The notes beneath the pieces are model-generated. The model did not search any database. It saw only the letters and a list, made by a program, of their open reading frames with translations, and was not told the DNA's origin. A program made the position numbers and the translations under genes. Shown here in pieces: positions 17,136 through 25,803 of a DNA stretch of 64,000 nt; within the stretch, counting starts at the first letter, position 1; every line of letters starts with the position of its first letter. Source of the stretch: Neorhizobium sp. (GTDB taxonomy: Bacteria; Pseudomonadota; Alphaproteobacteria; Rhizobiales; Rhizobiaceae); the NCBI GenBank assembly GCA_028283725.1, contig JAPWKC010000004.1, positions 1-64,000 of the forward strand, given 5' to 3'.

Positions 17136-17824
17136 TGGCGACACCGGTTTGCACCATTGATGAGAACGGCATTACTGCGCCGACTTATACCGACGTCCAA
17201 TCATATCTGGCGACGCAGTTTCAGGGCATCTATGGCTCGGATATCGTCATCGACCCGGACAGCCAGGACGGCCAGCTTATCGCGATCTTCGCTGCGGCGA
17301 TCCATGACGCCAATTCCATGGCGGTCGCGGTCTACAACGCCTTCTCGCCGACCTATGCTCAAGGGGCAGGCCTTTCGAGCGTGGTGAAGATCAACGGCAT
17401 CTCGCGCGCCGCATCGAGCAACTCGACCGCTGACCTCACCATCATCGGGCAGGCCGGGGCGATCATCACGAACGGCAAGGCGCAGGATCTCGCCGGGAAC
17501 TACTGGTCGCTGCCTGCGACGGTGACGATCCCGAACACTGGGCAGATCGTGGTCACGGCCACCTGCGACACGACCGGGGCAATCTCGGCGACTGCCGGGG
17601 CCATCTCGGATATCGCCACGCCGAGCCTCGGATGGCAGTCCGTGACAAACGCAGCCGTCGCGGTCGAAGGCGCTGCGGTCGAGACAGACGCGGACCTGCG
17701 TCGGCGTCAGAAGACATCGGTGGCTATCCCGTCCCTGACCGTGCTTGAGGGCATCGTCGGTGCAGTGGCCAATCTCGCCGGCGTGGCACGCTACAAGGCC
17801 TATGAGAACGACACGGACATGTGA
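17135..17824 (+). CDS. Baseplate J protein, N-terminal part of a split gene
   Basis: 229 residues covering the N-terminal and central parts of baseplate J (gpJ/gp6-like wedge): I-D-E-N-G-I-T-A-P-T-Y, then D-P-D-S-Q-D-G-Q-L-I-A-I, and E-T-D-A-D-L-R-R-R-Q. It ends abruptly at YENDTDM where homologues continue. The rest is in the -1 frame from 17821 (overlap ATGTGA). Either one frameshift broke a gene of about 390 codons, or the two halves are translated by coupling through the GTGA overlap. Confidence 0.75.
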   Translation: MATPVCTIDENGITAPTYTDVQSYLATQFQGIYGSDIVIDPDSQDGQLIAIFAAAIHDANSMAVAVYNAFSPTYAQGAGLSSVVKINGISRAASSNSTADLTIIGQAGAIITNGKAQDLAGNYWSLPATVTIPNTGQIVVTATCDTTGAISATAGAISDIATPSLGWQSVTNAAVAVEGAAVETDADLRRRQKTSVAIPSLTVLEGIVGAVANLAGVARYKAYENDTDM

Positions 17825-18309
17825 CAGATACGAACGGCATCCCGAGCCATTCGATCTGCATGGTGGTCGAGGGCGGGGATGCGAACTCAATCGCCTCGAC
17901 CATTGCGGCCAAGAAGACACCGGGATGCGGCACCTACGGCAACACGTCGGAAACGATCGTCGACACCTACAACGTGCCGCATGTGATCCGCTTTGCCCGG
18001 CCGGAGAACGTAAACGTCACGGTGCAGATCACGATCCACCCGCTCGCAGGCTATACCTCGCTGATCGGCACGTCGGTGATCAATGCTGTGGTGAGCTACA
18101 TCAACTCCCTTGACATCGGGCAGAGCGTCTATCTCACCCGCCTGTTCGTCCCGGCCAATCTCAGCAACTCGGCCGACGCGGCGACGTTCGAAGTGACCGG
18201 TATCAAGATCGCCCGCGATGGCGGCACGCCTGCCGCTTCTGACGTGGCGATCGCATTCGATGAGGCTGCCTTGACCACATCCACTCTCGTGACAATCACG
18301 ACGGCCTGA
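17821..18309 (+). CDS. Baseplate J protein, C-terminal part of a split gene
   Basis: 162 codons from GTG 17821. The sequence T-D-T-N-G-I-P-S-H-S-I-C-M-V-V-E-G-G is the normal continuation of baseplate J after Y-E-N-D-T-D, so it is the C-terminal wedge-contact domain. There is no ribosome site upstream of the GTG, which favours a frameshifted single gene over a separate gene. If the lesion is real, the baseplate may not assemble. Confidence 0.7.
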   Translation: MTDTNGIPSHSICMVVEGGDANSIASTIAAKKTPGCGTYGNTSETIVDTYNVPHVIRFARPENVNVTVQITIHPLAGYTSLIGTSVINAVVSYINSLDIGQSVYLTRLFVPANLSNSADAATFEVTGIKIARDGGTPAASDVAIAFDEAALTTSTLVTITTA

Positions 18310-18311
18310 TC

Positions 18312-19076
18312 ATGGTAGAGGTAGCATCCGCACCAGCGACGACCGACGATTATGTTGGCCTCGTCCCGCCCTTCAACGCGACCAAGCCGAAGTTCACGGC
18401 CATGCTGCGGGCCTTGGCCGATCCCATGGCCGACCTGCAGGCATTCTTCGAGGGCATGCCGCAAGCGTTCGACGTTGATACCGCGATCGGGGCGCAGCTT
18501 GATGTCGTCGGCCTCTGGGTCGGCTGGTCACGTTACGTAAAGGTGCCGATACCGGGCCTCTACTTTACGTGGGACAGCGACACCCTCGGCTGGGACAAGG
18601 GGCTCTGGAAAGGGCCTTACGACAGCGATACCGGCGTGACCCGGCTCGATGACGATACGTTCAGGGTCTTCATCAAGGCGAAGATCCGCGCGAATAGTTG
18701 GGATGGCACGATGCAGTCGGCCGTCTCGATCATCAACGATATCGCGACCACTGAGCAGCAATCGGTTTTCGGCGTCTTCGATAACCAAGACGGGTCGATG
18801 ACGATCACGATTACAGGTCAGTATCCGACCACGTTGTTCGTGGCCCTAATCGATCAAGGCTACTTTCCGCTAAAGCCCGAAGGCATCCGCATCAATTGGG
18901 CAATCACCTCGGCTCAGAGTGCTCCGCTCTTCGGTTTCGATATCGAGAACGACTTCATCAGCGGCTTTGATGTGGGCGCTTGGGCGATCACTCCCGATTA
19001 CTTCCTGAACGGCTTCGACAACACGGCCTCCGCCAACAGCAGCCGTGGCCATCTAATCCTCCTACAGGTGCTCTAA
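18312..19076 (+). CDS. DUF2612 tail protein (gpI-like baseplate)
   Basis: 254 residues starting two bases after baseplate J. Family features: D-Y-V-G-L-V-P-P-F-N-A-T-K-P-K-F near the start, T-A-I-G-A-Q-L-D-V-V-G-L-W-V-G, and the repeated W-D motifs (F-T-W-D-S-D-T-L-G-W-D-K-G-L-W). DUF2612 proteins sit between baseplate J and fibres and probably tether the fibres. Confidence 0.8.
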   Translation: MVEVASAPATTDDYVGLVPPFNATKPKFTAMLRALADPMADLQAFFEGMPQAFDVDTAIGAQLDVVGLWVGWSRYVKVPIPGLYFTWDSDTLGWDKGLWKGPYDSDTGVTRLDDDTFRVFIKAKIRANSWDGTMQSAVSIINDIATTEQQSVFGVFDNQDGSMTITITGQYPTTLFVALIDQGYFPLKPEGIRINWAITSAQSAPLFGFDIENDFISGFDVGAWAITPDYFLNGFDNTASANSSRGHLILLQVL

Positions 19077-19079
19077 ACC

Positions 19080-20069
19080 ATGGCAACAAATGACTTTCTC
19101 CCGTTCGCGACTGCGACGGGCGCGAACGTGCTCGATCAGACCAGCTATAACGGTCTCGCAGCCCGGAGTTCTGGTTTTCAGGCTGGGGTTGCGTCATCCG
19201 CAAACGCAAACAAGGTTTGGCGGCAGGCATCAACGATCGCAGCCCTGATTGGCCAGTTCATCGTCGAAAATAGCGGTGAGGATGCCGAAGATAACGGCGA
19301 CATCGCCACGCTATTGGCGAACTTCACGGCGGCGCTGGCAGGCTCTGTCGGAGCCGAAAACTTCCTGGAGAAGGCCGGCGGGACCATGACGGGGCCGCTC
19401 ATCCTGGATGAAATCGCGACCAACGCACTTGAGGCTGTCCCTCTCGAACAGGTCCAGGTTCTTTCTCGGCGTTTTGTCGGCTCAACCACAAGCGTCACCG
19501 TACCGCCAGGTGCCACGCGCGCTATCGTCAAGCTCTGGGGCGCCGGCGGCGGCGGCGGCGGGACCGTGAATTCTGGGTCCATTGGCCAAGGTGGCGGAGG
19601 CGGGGAATACCGCGAGGGCACAGTAAGCGTCGTCGCCGGTCAAGCGATGAGCGCGGTTCTCGGAGCTGGTGGTGGTGGTGGAAATGCCGGGGCGGCGAAC
19701 AATGGTACTGCCGGCGGCAACAGTTCGTTTGGCGGCATTACAGCAAATGGCGGCGGAGGTGGTGTCGGATCTTCCTCTGGCTCTGGCTCAACCGTGACCA
19801 ACGGTGGCAGCGGGGGCACCGGCGGAGCCTTCATTCTCTCTGGCATGAGCGGAGAGACGGGCTTCGTAAACGGGACAACCTCGATCCTCCTTCTCGGGGG
19901 CGGCGCATCGTTCGGATGTGGCCACAATAAATTCAGCGCCTCCAATTACGCCACTGCTGTCGGTGGCAATCCGGGGAGCTTCCCAGGGCAGGGCGGTTCT
20001 GCAGGCGGGTCCGGAGGCGCTGGAGGTGGCGGGGCCGGGGGCTTCCTGATCATCGACTGGCTTCCCTAA
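19080..20069 (+). CDS. Tail fibre protein with glycine-rich C-terminus
   Basis: 329 residues. Residues 1-110 contain the fibre-attachment sequence (F-L-P-F-A-T-A-T-G-A-N-V-L, K-A-G-G-T-M-T-G-P-L). From about 155 to the end it is a glycine-rich domain with repeated poly-Gly runs, of the type that forms polyglycine-II sandwiches in receptor-binding tips of other phages, ending G-G-F-L-I-I-D-W-L-P. This may be the receptor-binding tip. Only three bases separate it from the DUF2612 gene. Confidence 0.75.
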   Translation: MATNDFLPFATATGANVLDQTSYNGLAARSSGFQAGVASSANANKVWRQASTIAALIGQFIVENSGEDAEDNGDIATLLANFTAALAGSVGAENFLEKAGGTMTGPLILDEIATNALEAVPLEQVQVLSRRFVGSTTSVTVPPGATRAIVKLWGAGGGGGGTVNSGSIGQGGGGGEYREGTVSVVAGQAMSAVLGAGGGGGNAGAANNGTAGGNSSFGGITANGGGGGVGSSSGSGSTVTNGGSGGTGGAFILSGMSGETGFVNGTTSILLLGGGASFGCGHNKFSASNYATAVGGNPGSFPGQGGSAGGSGGAGGGGAGGFLIIDWLP

Positions 20070-20086
20070 GCTCATTCTTATCGTCC

Positions 20087-20110
20087 AGGCCGCCCACGGA
20101 GGCGGCCTTT
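20087..20110 (+). terminator. Weak Rho-independent terminator after glycine-rich fibre
   Basis: AGGCCGCC (20087-20094) pairs perfectly with GGCGGCCT (20101-20108) around a six-base loop, followed by only TT. The short T-run makes it a weak or leaky terminator, which suits a gradient in the late operon. Confidence 0.5.
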
Positions 20111-20126
20111 CCAATGGAGAGCTTCT

Positions 20127-20528
20127 GTGACGACTACCACTTCCACGCTTGTCTCAAATACCCCCTCAGCCACGGTCCTTGTTGAATCTGAAGTCAACGC
20201 AGACTTGGGAGCGGTTCGCCCTGCAAGCGCCGCGCACCTCTATAACCCGAGTGGTGAAGTCAGTGACATCAACCCTTTGGGGGTCAAGCTGCCGAGCGGG
20301 CAAGAAACGCCGATTTACCTCCTGTCGACAGGGAGCGGTACCACTTCTGCGACTGCGGTGTCGATCACCATCGCCAACATCGGTTCTTCGTCAGGGGCGG
20401 TTGCGGGATCGACCCTGCCAGCCGGCGCCGCCGTGACGTGGCGCGCCTCCCCCGGGAAAACCCTTGCAGGCATCAACTACGACGCCTCCGGCACGACCCT
20501 CATCATATCTGGGACGCAAAATGGCTGA
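20127..20528 (+). CDS. Small tail-associated protein of unknown function
   Basis: 133 residues, GTG start with GGAGA upstream. Ser/Thr rich and beta-prone (V-S-I-T-I-A-N-I-G-S-S-S-G, T-L-I-I-S-G-T-Q-N-G). It sits between two fibre genes and overlaps the next start by eight bases. Function unknown; fibre accessory or decoration is plausible. Confidence 0.6.
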   Translation: MTTTTSTLVSNTPSATVLVESEVNADLGAVRPASAAHLYNPSGEVSDINPLGVKLPSGQETPIYLLSTGSGTTSATAVSITIANIGSSSGAVAGSTLPAGAAVTWRASPGKTLAGINYDASGTTLIISGTQNG

Positions 20529-21920
20529 TATCTCTCTTCTTCCGACACCGGCTCAGATTGGTGCTGCGACCGCTGCGCAAGGCGCTAAGGCAGACGCGGC
20601 CGTCCAGCATTCTGAGCTGGGTGGCGCTGCCGGAATGAATGTTGGCAAAACATCTGGAACGGTGGCTGCTGGCGATGACAGCCGTATTACGGGCGCCGTG
20701 CAGTCGAGCACGAAGGGCGCGGCATCCGGCGTCGCGGCTCTCAATTCGCAGGCCTTGGTCAACGACACACAAAACCGGCTTCGCGACACTGTAGGTAACG
20801 GTCTAAACCCTGTGCTTTCGTGGAGGGGCTACACGGAACTTGTGGCCTGGACAGTTTCTGGTGGTACGCTCTCGAACTCAGACGGCAATATGGCAGTGGC
20901 GGCAAGCGGTGGAACCGGCTACCTACAGTCGCCGCTCTTTTCCGTTTCTGGTCTATCGGTACGATACGTAGCGATCAGGCATAAGCTCGTCGCGGGGTCC
21001 GATCGCGTGCGTGTCTATTGGCGCACAGCGTCGCATGGTTTCACGTCAAGCTACTATATTGATGGCCCATCGGAAGCGGCCGGGATCTGGCGCACTACGG
21101 TTCTTGACCTTTGGAACCCGACTGCAGGCGGAACGGATTGGAAGACCAATTCCATCACCCAGCTTCGATTTGATGGAATTGCTGCAGATGGTGGATCAAT
21201 CGAATGTGCATGGATCGGCATCTGCTCCGACAACCCAGCGCGGGGTGATAGCCAGAACGATATCCGCTATCTCCGGAAATTGTCGTCAGGGGAGCTTTCC
21301 TTGGCAGACAGTTCGGCGATCAAAAGCGATGGAAACTCGGCTGATGCCGCGACGAATACCGCAGAGATTGCAACCTTGCTTGCATCTTTACCGTCTCGTG
21401 GTGGTTCTTTGAAAATCCCAGCAGGATCATTTGCCGTCACTTGCGGTGGTGTTCCTACTGTCACAAACAAGCATATCGCGATCGTGGGTCTCGGCCTCGG
21501 AGTATCTGAGTTCCTTGCAACAGGCAGCAGCGGGTCACTGTTTGCTGTCTCGCAAAACGATCATGCTCTGAACACGACATTTCAAGACTTCTCGGTCCGT
21601 AAGCACAGCGATGCGTCGACTTCCGGAACCATGCTGGACATCACATACCCCGCCAAAACTGCGTCACAGGAGCGAACCGCGCAGGTCCGCAATATTCAGT
21701 GCCGCGGTGATGTCGAGGTCGGGACTACGCAGTTTCAAGGGTTGGTGCGGGTCACAAACGCATGGCATCCATTGTTCGAGAACCTCGATTTCGAAGGAAT
21801 GTATGGGGCGACCACGGCTGCGGCGACTGTTGTGCTTGACCAAAGATGTTCACTCGTCACCGCGATGAATATCAAGGGCACGTGGGCTCACTCTGTGGTG
21901 AAAAACCAAGCGGGCTACGG
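20521..21920 (+). pseudogene. Tail fibre / tailspike gene, 5' part interrupted by IS66
   Basis: The fibre frame starts at ATG 20521 and runs 466 codons to the insertion point (the frame is then read into the element until 22038). The N-terminus (L-L-P-T-P-A-Q-I-G-A-A, G-T-V-A-A-G-D-D-S-R-I) is a phage fibre attachment region; residues about 270-460 have the parallel beta-helix flavour of a tailspike (R-G-G-S-L-K-I-P-A-G-S-F-A-V). Its remaining 3' part lies at 24664-24944. The intact gene would have encoded about 560 residues. Confidence 0.75.
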
Positions 21921-21921
21921 T
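21913..21921. repeat. Left copy of 9-bp direct repeat flanking IS66
   Basis: GGCTACGGT occurs here and at 24656-24664 on the two sides of the element. Eight of these bases match the target-duplication length of IS66 elements. Removing one copy plus the insert lets the fibre frame read on (G-Y-G-R-R-P-N-S-D-A-Y-V-W), which supports these as the true junctions. Confidence 0.6.
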
Positions 21922-21983
21922 TCCGCGTATCCATCCGAGCTGGACCGCGGGACATGTAATTTCGCGCGTGATATCCTGGCGGG

Positions 21984-22217
21984 ATGGAGATCGACGAAGA
22001 CGGGATCGATGACGCGGTTCTGGCGCTGCTCTGGTTGACGCTGCACAACGAGCGCTGCGCGTGGAAGGGCTTTGACTGGAGAACGACCAATCGGCTGCAT
22101 GAGAAGGGCCTGATCTGCGACCCTGTGAACAAGTCGAAGTCGTTGGTCCTGACGGATGAGGGTCTGCGCCGGTCTGAAGAGCTCTTCAGATCGCTTTTTA
22201 TGCGGCAGCCGCAATAG
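21984..22217 (+). CDS. DUF6429 family protein, IS66 passenger
   Basis: 77 residues (start M-E-I-D-E-D-G-I-D-D-A-V-L-A-L-L-W-L, with W-K-G-F-D-W and L-T-D-E-G-L). This small protein accompanies many rhizobial IS66 elements, convergent to tnpC. Its 3' end overlaps the end of tnpC. Function unknown. Confidence 0.75.
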   Translation: MEIDEDGIDDAVLALLWLTLHNERCAWKGFDWRTTNRLHEKGLICDPVNKSKSLVLTDEGLRRSEELFRSLFMRQPQ

Positions 22218-23840
22218 CCTTGTTACGGATGGCCTTCCAATTCCAAGGTAACAGCTCGTGCAAGCGCGTAATGGGCAGGTCGGCGATACGGGTCAAGACG
22301 TCGGCCAGCCATACCTTAGGATCGACGTCGTTCAAGCGAGCTGTCGTGATCAGCGTCAGCATGATGGCAGCCCGGTCGGCGCCGCGCTGCGAACCGGCGA
22401 AGTTCCAGTTCTTTCGTCCGCAGGCCACCCCGCGCAAGGCTCTTTCGGCCGCGTTATTCGTCATGCAAATCCGGCCGTCGTCAGCGTATCTGGCAAAATC
22501 AGCCCAGCGAGACAGCATGTAGTTGATGGGCTCGATCACTGGCGAGGACCGCGACAGGCCCTCAAGTTCAAGCCTGAGCCAAGCCTCCAGTTCGATCAGT
22601 AGCGGCTTGCTCATTTCCTGGCGAACGGCAAGACGCTCTTCGGTACTCCTACCATTGATCTCGCGCTCGATGTCGAACAAAGCGTCAATTCGCTTGACGG
22701 CTTCCAGTGCCGTGGCTGAGACAGGCCTTAAGCTCTTGCCTCTGCGAGCGCTACGCGAGACGTCGGCCAGCTCGAAGAACTTCCTTCGCGCATGGGCAAA
22801 GCAGAAGGCCGGCGTCACCGGGCCAGGCTCTGTCGTTCGATCGAAGAGCAGATTATAGCCACTATAGCAGTCGGCCTGCAGAATGCCGGCGAACTTGGCG
22901 AGATGGTCTTGCGGATGCTTGCCACGCCGATCGGTGGAGGCATAGAAGATGGCGGCCGGTGGCGAGAGCCCCCGAAGGGCCTATCGTCGCAAACGTATGT
23001 CCATATGCGTCCTGTTGTGCATTGGCCTTTCGCCATGATTGGAATGGTGGTGTCGTCGCCATGAAGGCGCCCGGCCGCCAATACATAGGTTTCCACCATG
23101 TCGAAGAGCGGCTTGACGGCGGCGCTGACGTAGCCGACCTGGTCGGCGAGCGTCTGGGTCGAAAGATCAATCCCCTCGCTGCGAAAGCGTCGGCTCTGCC
23201 GGTTGAGCGGCTGATGCTCGGAGAACTTGTCGAAGACGATCGTCGAAAGCAGGTTGGGGCCGAGAAAGCCACGTGGGGTGGCATGGAACGGTGCCGGCGC
23301 TTGGCTAATGCAACCGCATTCACGACAGGTGAACTTTTCCCGCACGGTCTCGATGACCTTGAACCGGCGCGGGATCTCTTCCAGCGTTTCGGTCATGTCT
23401 TCGCCCAGCTTCGACAAACGATCGCTGCCGCAATGAAAGCAGGTGCAGGGCGCTTCGACGATGGCTCGCTCGCGCTCGATATTGCTCGGCCAAGGCTTGC
23501 GCACCGGCCGCTTGCGCGTAAAGGCCCGCACATCCTGAGCTTTGGCGGATGCCTTTTCGGACGCTAGCTCATCCTCAGTCGCATCGGCGACCAGTTCTTC
23601 AAGCTGCAATTCCATCTGATCGATCAGGCGCTGAGTGCGCTCACGGCTTGGGCCGTGCTTATCGCGCTCGAGCTTGGCGATCAGCAATTGCAGATGAGCA
23701 TTCAGGGCTTCGATGCCGGAGAGTTTTGCTTTTGCGCTGCTCGCTTCAGCCTCGGCTCGCAACCGCGCCTCTCGTTCTGCCAAAAGCGCGGCGTGGGCGC
23801 TGGCGAGATCATCAGGCAAAGAGAGAGGCGGCAATGACAT
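22198..23840 (-). pseudogene. tnpC: IS66 transposase tnpC, frameshifted
   Basis: Main transposase of the element. The first 293 codons (from 23840) give the coiled-coil N-terminus, zinc-ribbon-like C-F-H-C ... C-R-E-C-G-C and the first catalytic Asp (G-D-D-T-T-I-P-I). After R-P-F-G-G the frame breaks at a run of five C on the plus strand (22969-22973); one more base would restore L-S-P-P-A-A-I-F-Y-A-S ... A-D-C-Y-S-G-Y-N (second Asp) and the Glu in N-N-A-A-E-R-A-L. The break separates the catalytic residues, so the protein is inactive unless a -1/+2 slip or sequence error is involved. Confidence 0.85.
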
Positions 23841-23887
23841 GCCACCAAGAAAGCATATTTATTCAATAAATTCAATATAAAGTGCGA

Positions 23888-24241
23888 TCAAACTCGTGTC
23901 GGACGCCAGGTCTCTTGCGGATTTCGCCAATCTATTCCCGACAGCAGATAAGAGAGCTGCGCCGCCGAGATGGAAACCGCACCGCCTTCTACATTCGGCC
24001 AAATGAACCGGCCCCGCTCCAGCTTTTTCGTAAAAAGGCAGGCGCCCTGGCCGTCATGCCAAATCAATTTTATCAGGTCACCACGTCGGCCCCTAAAGCA
24101 AAATAGATGGCCGCCCAGCGGCTCATGCTTCAGGACTTCCTGCACACGCAGAGCCAGAGAGGGAAACCCGCACCGCATATCCGTGTGCCCGGTCGCCAGC
24201 CAGACCTTGGCGCCAGATCCCGTCGGCAGCAGGTCCATCAT
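23888..24241 (-). CDS. tnpB: IS66 Orf2 / TnpB accessory protein
   Basis: 117 residues. The start at 24241 overlaps the tnpA stop (ATGA). Typical IS66 Orf2 motifs: K-V-W-L-A-T-G-H-T-D-M-R-C-G-F, then L-F-C-F-R-G-R-R-G-D-L-I-K-L-I-W-H-D-G-Q-G and R-F-I-W-P. Needed for transposition in this family, exact role unknown. Confidence 0.85.
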   Translation of the reverse strand: MMDLLPTGSGAKVWLATGHTDMRCGFPSLALRVQEVLKHEPLGGHLFCFRGRRGDLIKLIWHDGQGACLFTKKLERGRFIWPNVEGGAVSISAAQLSYLLSGIDWRNPQETWRPTRV

Positions 24242-24600
24242 AACATCTCCAGGGCCCGGATAACCCGAAGCATAACCTCCACATCGACGCCGCGATCGAC
24301 GATCAGCCTGCGGCCATTCTTGATCACGACCTCCATCCGGCCAGCACTCGTGCTTGCTATCCTTTCTGGATCGGCAACCACGACAGCCGGGACAAATCCG
24401 CCGAAAGGCACTGCGGTATCGGCTCGCCATGATCGCGCCAGACGGCGCCACTCATACAACTGCGATCGCGATATCCCATGGCGGCGCGCCGTTGTCGCGC
24501 AATGGCCCGGTTCGGAATAGCTCTCCGCGACGATCTGCAGCTTCATTTCCCTGCTGAAGCGCCGACGACGACCGGTGTCGACAATCTCAAGTCGTTCCAT
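24238..24600 (-). CDS. tnpA: IS66 Orf1 / TnpA, HTH protein
   Basis: 120 residues. R-R-R-F-S-R-E-M-K-L-Q-I-V-A-E-S-Y, then A-R-R-H-G-I-S-R-S-Q-L-Y-E-W-R-R, is the helix-turn-helix of IS66 Orf1 (IS3-OrfA-like). First gene of tnpA-tnpB-tnpC, overlapping tnpB by four bases. Confidence 0.85.
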   Translation of the reverse strand: MERLEIVDTGRRRRFSREMKLQIVAESYSEPGHCATTARRHGISRSQLYEWRRLARSWRADTAVPFGGFVPAVVVADPERIASTSAGRMEVVIKNGRRLIVDRGVDVEVMLRVIRALEML

Positions 24601-24603
24601 TCC

Positions 24604-24637
24604 GCACTGTCCTTATTGACGTCAATAAAGACAGTGC
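24604..24637. promoter_or_regulatory. 34-bp palindrome upstream of tnpA
   Basis: GCACTGTC-C-TTATTGAC is mirrored by GTCAATAA-A-GACAGTGC, perfect over 34 bases except one symmetrical pair. It lies just four bases ahead of the tnpA start, so it probably overlaps the transposase promoter as an operator or a transposase-binding dyad, and it could also fold in RNA to block read-through into tnpA. Confidence 0.55.
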
Positions 24638-24655
24638 TCTGCCACATCGGACACT

Positions 24656-24664
24656 GGCTACGGT
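24656..24664. repeat. Right copy of 9-bp direct repeat flanking IS66
   Basis: GGCTACGGT, identical to 21913-21921; probable target duplication of the IS66 insertion. Confidence 0.6.
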
Positions 24665-24944
24665 AGGCGGCCCAACTCGGATGCCTACGTCTGGCCTTCA
24701 GATGACAAATTTCCAGATGTTCGGATTGGCCGGTGCTGCTGGTGGACTGGCGGTCGGAATTTACTCCAGCGGCATGGCCGCCATTCAGGCGGAGGCGAAC
24801 ATTCGAATGAATGGGATGACGAGAGGGGTTGACCTCGCGAACTCGTCTACTGGCCGAATAAGTTTCGGCAAGTACAACGTGACAACCCCAACAGTCAGCA
24901 TTCCCGCCAATGCGACGGTCACGACGTACGATTTCACAGCGTGA
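24664..24944 (+). pseudogene. Tail fibre 3' remnant
   Basis: C-terminal part of the interrupted fibre. Following the excised frame gives R-R-P-N-S-D-A-Y-V-W-P-S-D-D-K-F up to 24712, then one extra base (near 24713) shifts to the frame Q-M-F-G-L-A-G-A-A-G-G-L-A-V-G-I-Y-S-S-G that ends properly at TGA 24942-24944 (tail T-T-Y-D-F-T-A). So the fibre has an IS insertion and also a +1 indel. It converges with the next gene by 11 bases. Confidence 0.6.
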
Positions 24945-25803
24945 CGCTTCGGTTCTCATCTCTGGGCTGGGAAATCAGCCTGGAGATGTGATCCATGTGC
25001 CCGTCTGGGTCATACCACAGATCCCTCAATGTCTCCGCAAATGCCGCCTTATTACTGTGGACGGCGGCATGCGTGGAGGACTGTATCAGGCCTATCTGGA
25101 CGCCTGCCGATCCATGCATGCGGAAAGCATGAAGGTGATCCATCCAGTAAAAATCGGTGATTGGATTTTGCACTTCTGACGCTGAAACCAGAATATGCCT
25201 TATCGCGGCGCTTGAGCCGTCGTCGAGGTGATCCCGAAGGTCAACGACGTCGTCGTCGACAATGTTGACTGCGATATGGGCCGGTCTAAGAAACGAGGTC
25301 TTAACGTCTCTGTCCGCAAAAGTCTGCGGCGACACTGCCAAGGTGACAGCCTCTTCCATGTACTTCGAAGCATAAAGCGCGGCGTATCCGCCAGATGATT
25401 GTCCAAACAAAAGCCGGGTGTTTCCGAACACTCCAGAGGCCAGAAGTTGAGAAATCTCGCTGATCGGCGGCAAAAGCGCAGACCCTGAGTACCAAAAGCG
25501 GTGATTGTCTTGGAAGCACACCACGTTGCATTCAAGATGCCGCGCAATCGTCAGCATCGAGAACTTTTCTAGGCCACCCGCAAAGATCACGCACGTTTCG
25601 TCGTGGCCGGCGTCAAAAAAGGCTGCACCATAATGAAGGCAAGCATTATTCAGACCGGCAATCTCCCCACGTAGATCCTCCGGAGAAAACGACGCCACAG
25701 CGCGCCTTATGATGTGGATGTTGAATGGAAGCTTCAAGACACGACCCCTCGTGTTTGGCAATCCACGGAAGGTATCATCCCGACTTTCGTGATGAAAGAT
25801 CAC
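24934..25803 (-). CDS. Alpha/beta-hydrolase-fold protein, probable lysogenic-conversion gene
   Basis: 289 residues, GTG start. G134-Q-S-S-G-G-Y is the G-x-S-x-G nucleophile elbow (S136 the probable nucleophile) followed by A-A-L-Y-A-S-K, and a late His (S-T-H-A-A-V-H) could complete the triad. No signal peptide. It stands alone on the minus strand behind the tail fibres and converges with them, the typical place for an independently expressed cargo gene; surface acyl or polysaccharide modification is one idea. I do not recognise a closer family. Confidence 0.65.
   Translation of the reverse strand: MIFHHESRDDTFRGLPNTRGRVLKLPFNIHIIRRAVASFSPEDLRGEIAGLNNACLHYGAAFFDAGHDETCVIFAGGLEKFSMLTIARHLECNVVCFQDNHRFWYSGSALLPPISEISQLLASGVFGNTRLLFGQSSGGYAALYASKYMEEAVTLAVSPQTFADRDVKTSFLRPAHIAVNIVDDDVVDLRDHLDDGSSAAIRHILVSASEVQNPITDFYWMDHLHAFRMHGSAGVQIGLIQSSTHAAVHSNKAAFAETLRDLWYDPDGHMDHISRLISQPRDENRSVTL

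Larger units (their letters stand above)
21921..24655 (-). mobile_element. IS66-family insertion element (about 2.7 kb)
   Basis: Contains tnpA, tnpB and tnpC on the minus strand plus a DUF6429 gene on the plus strand, the gene set of rhizobial IS66 elements. It splits the tail fibre gene. Ends are set from the 9-bp direct repeat GGCTACGGT; I do not see long terminal inverted repeats at exactly these positions, so each end may be off by a few bases. tnpC is frameshifted, so this copy is probably immobile by itself. Confidence 0.8.

Noticed and set aside
22198-22818. Second half of tnpC as an independent gene
   Set aside because: Its sequence is the C-terminal DDE part of IS66 TnpC; the break is one base.
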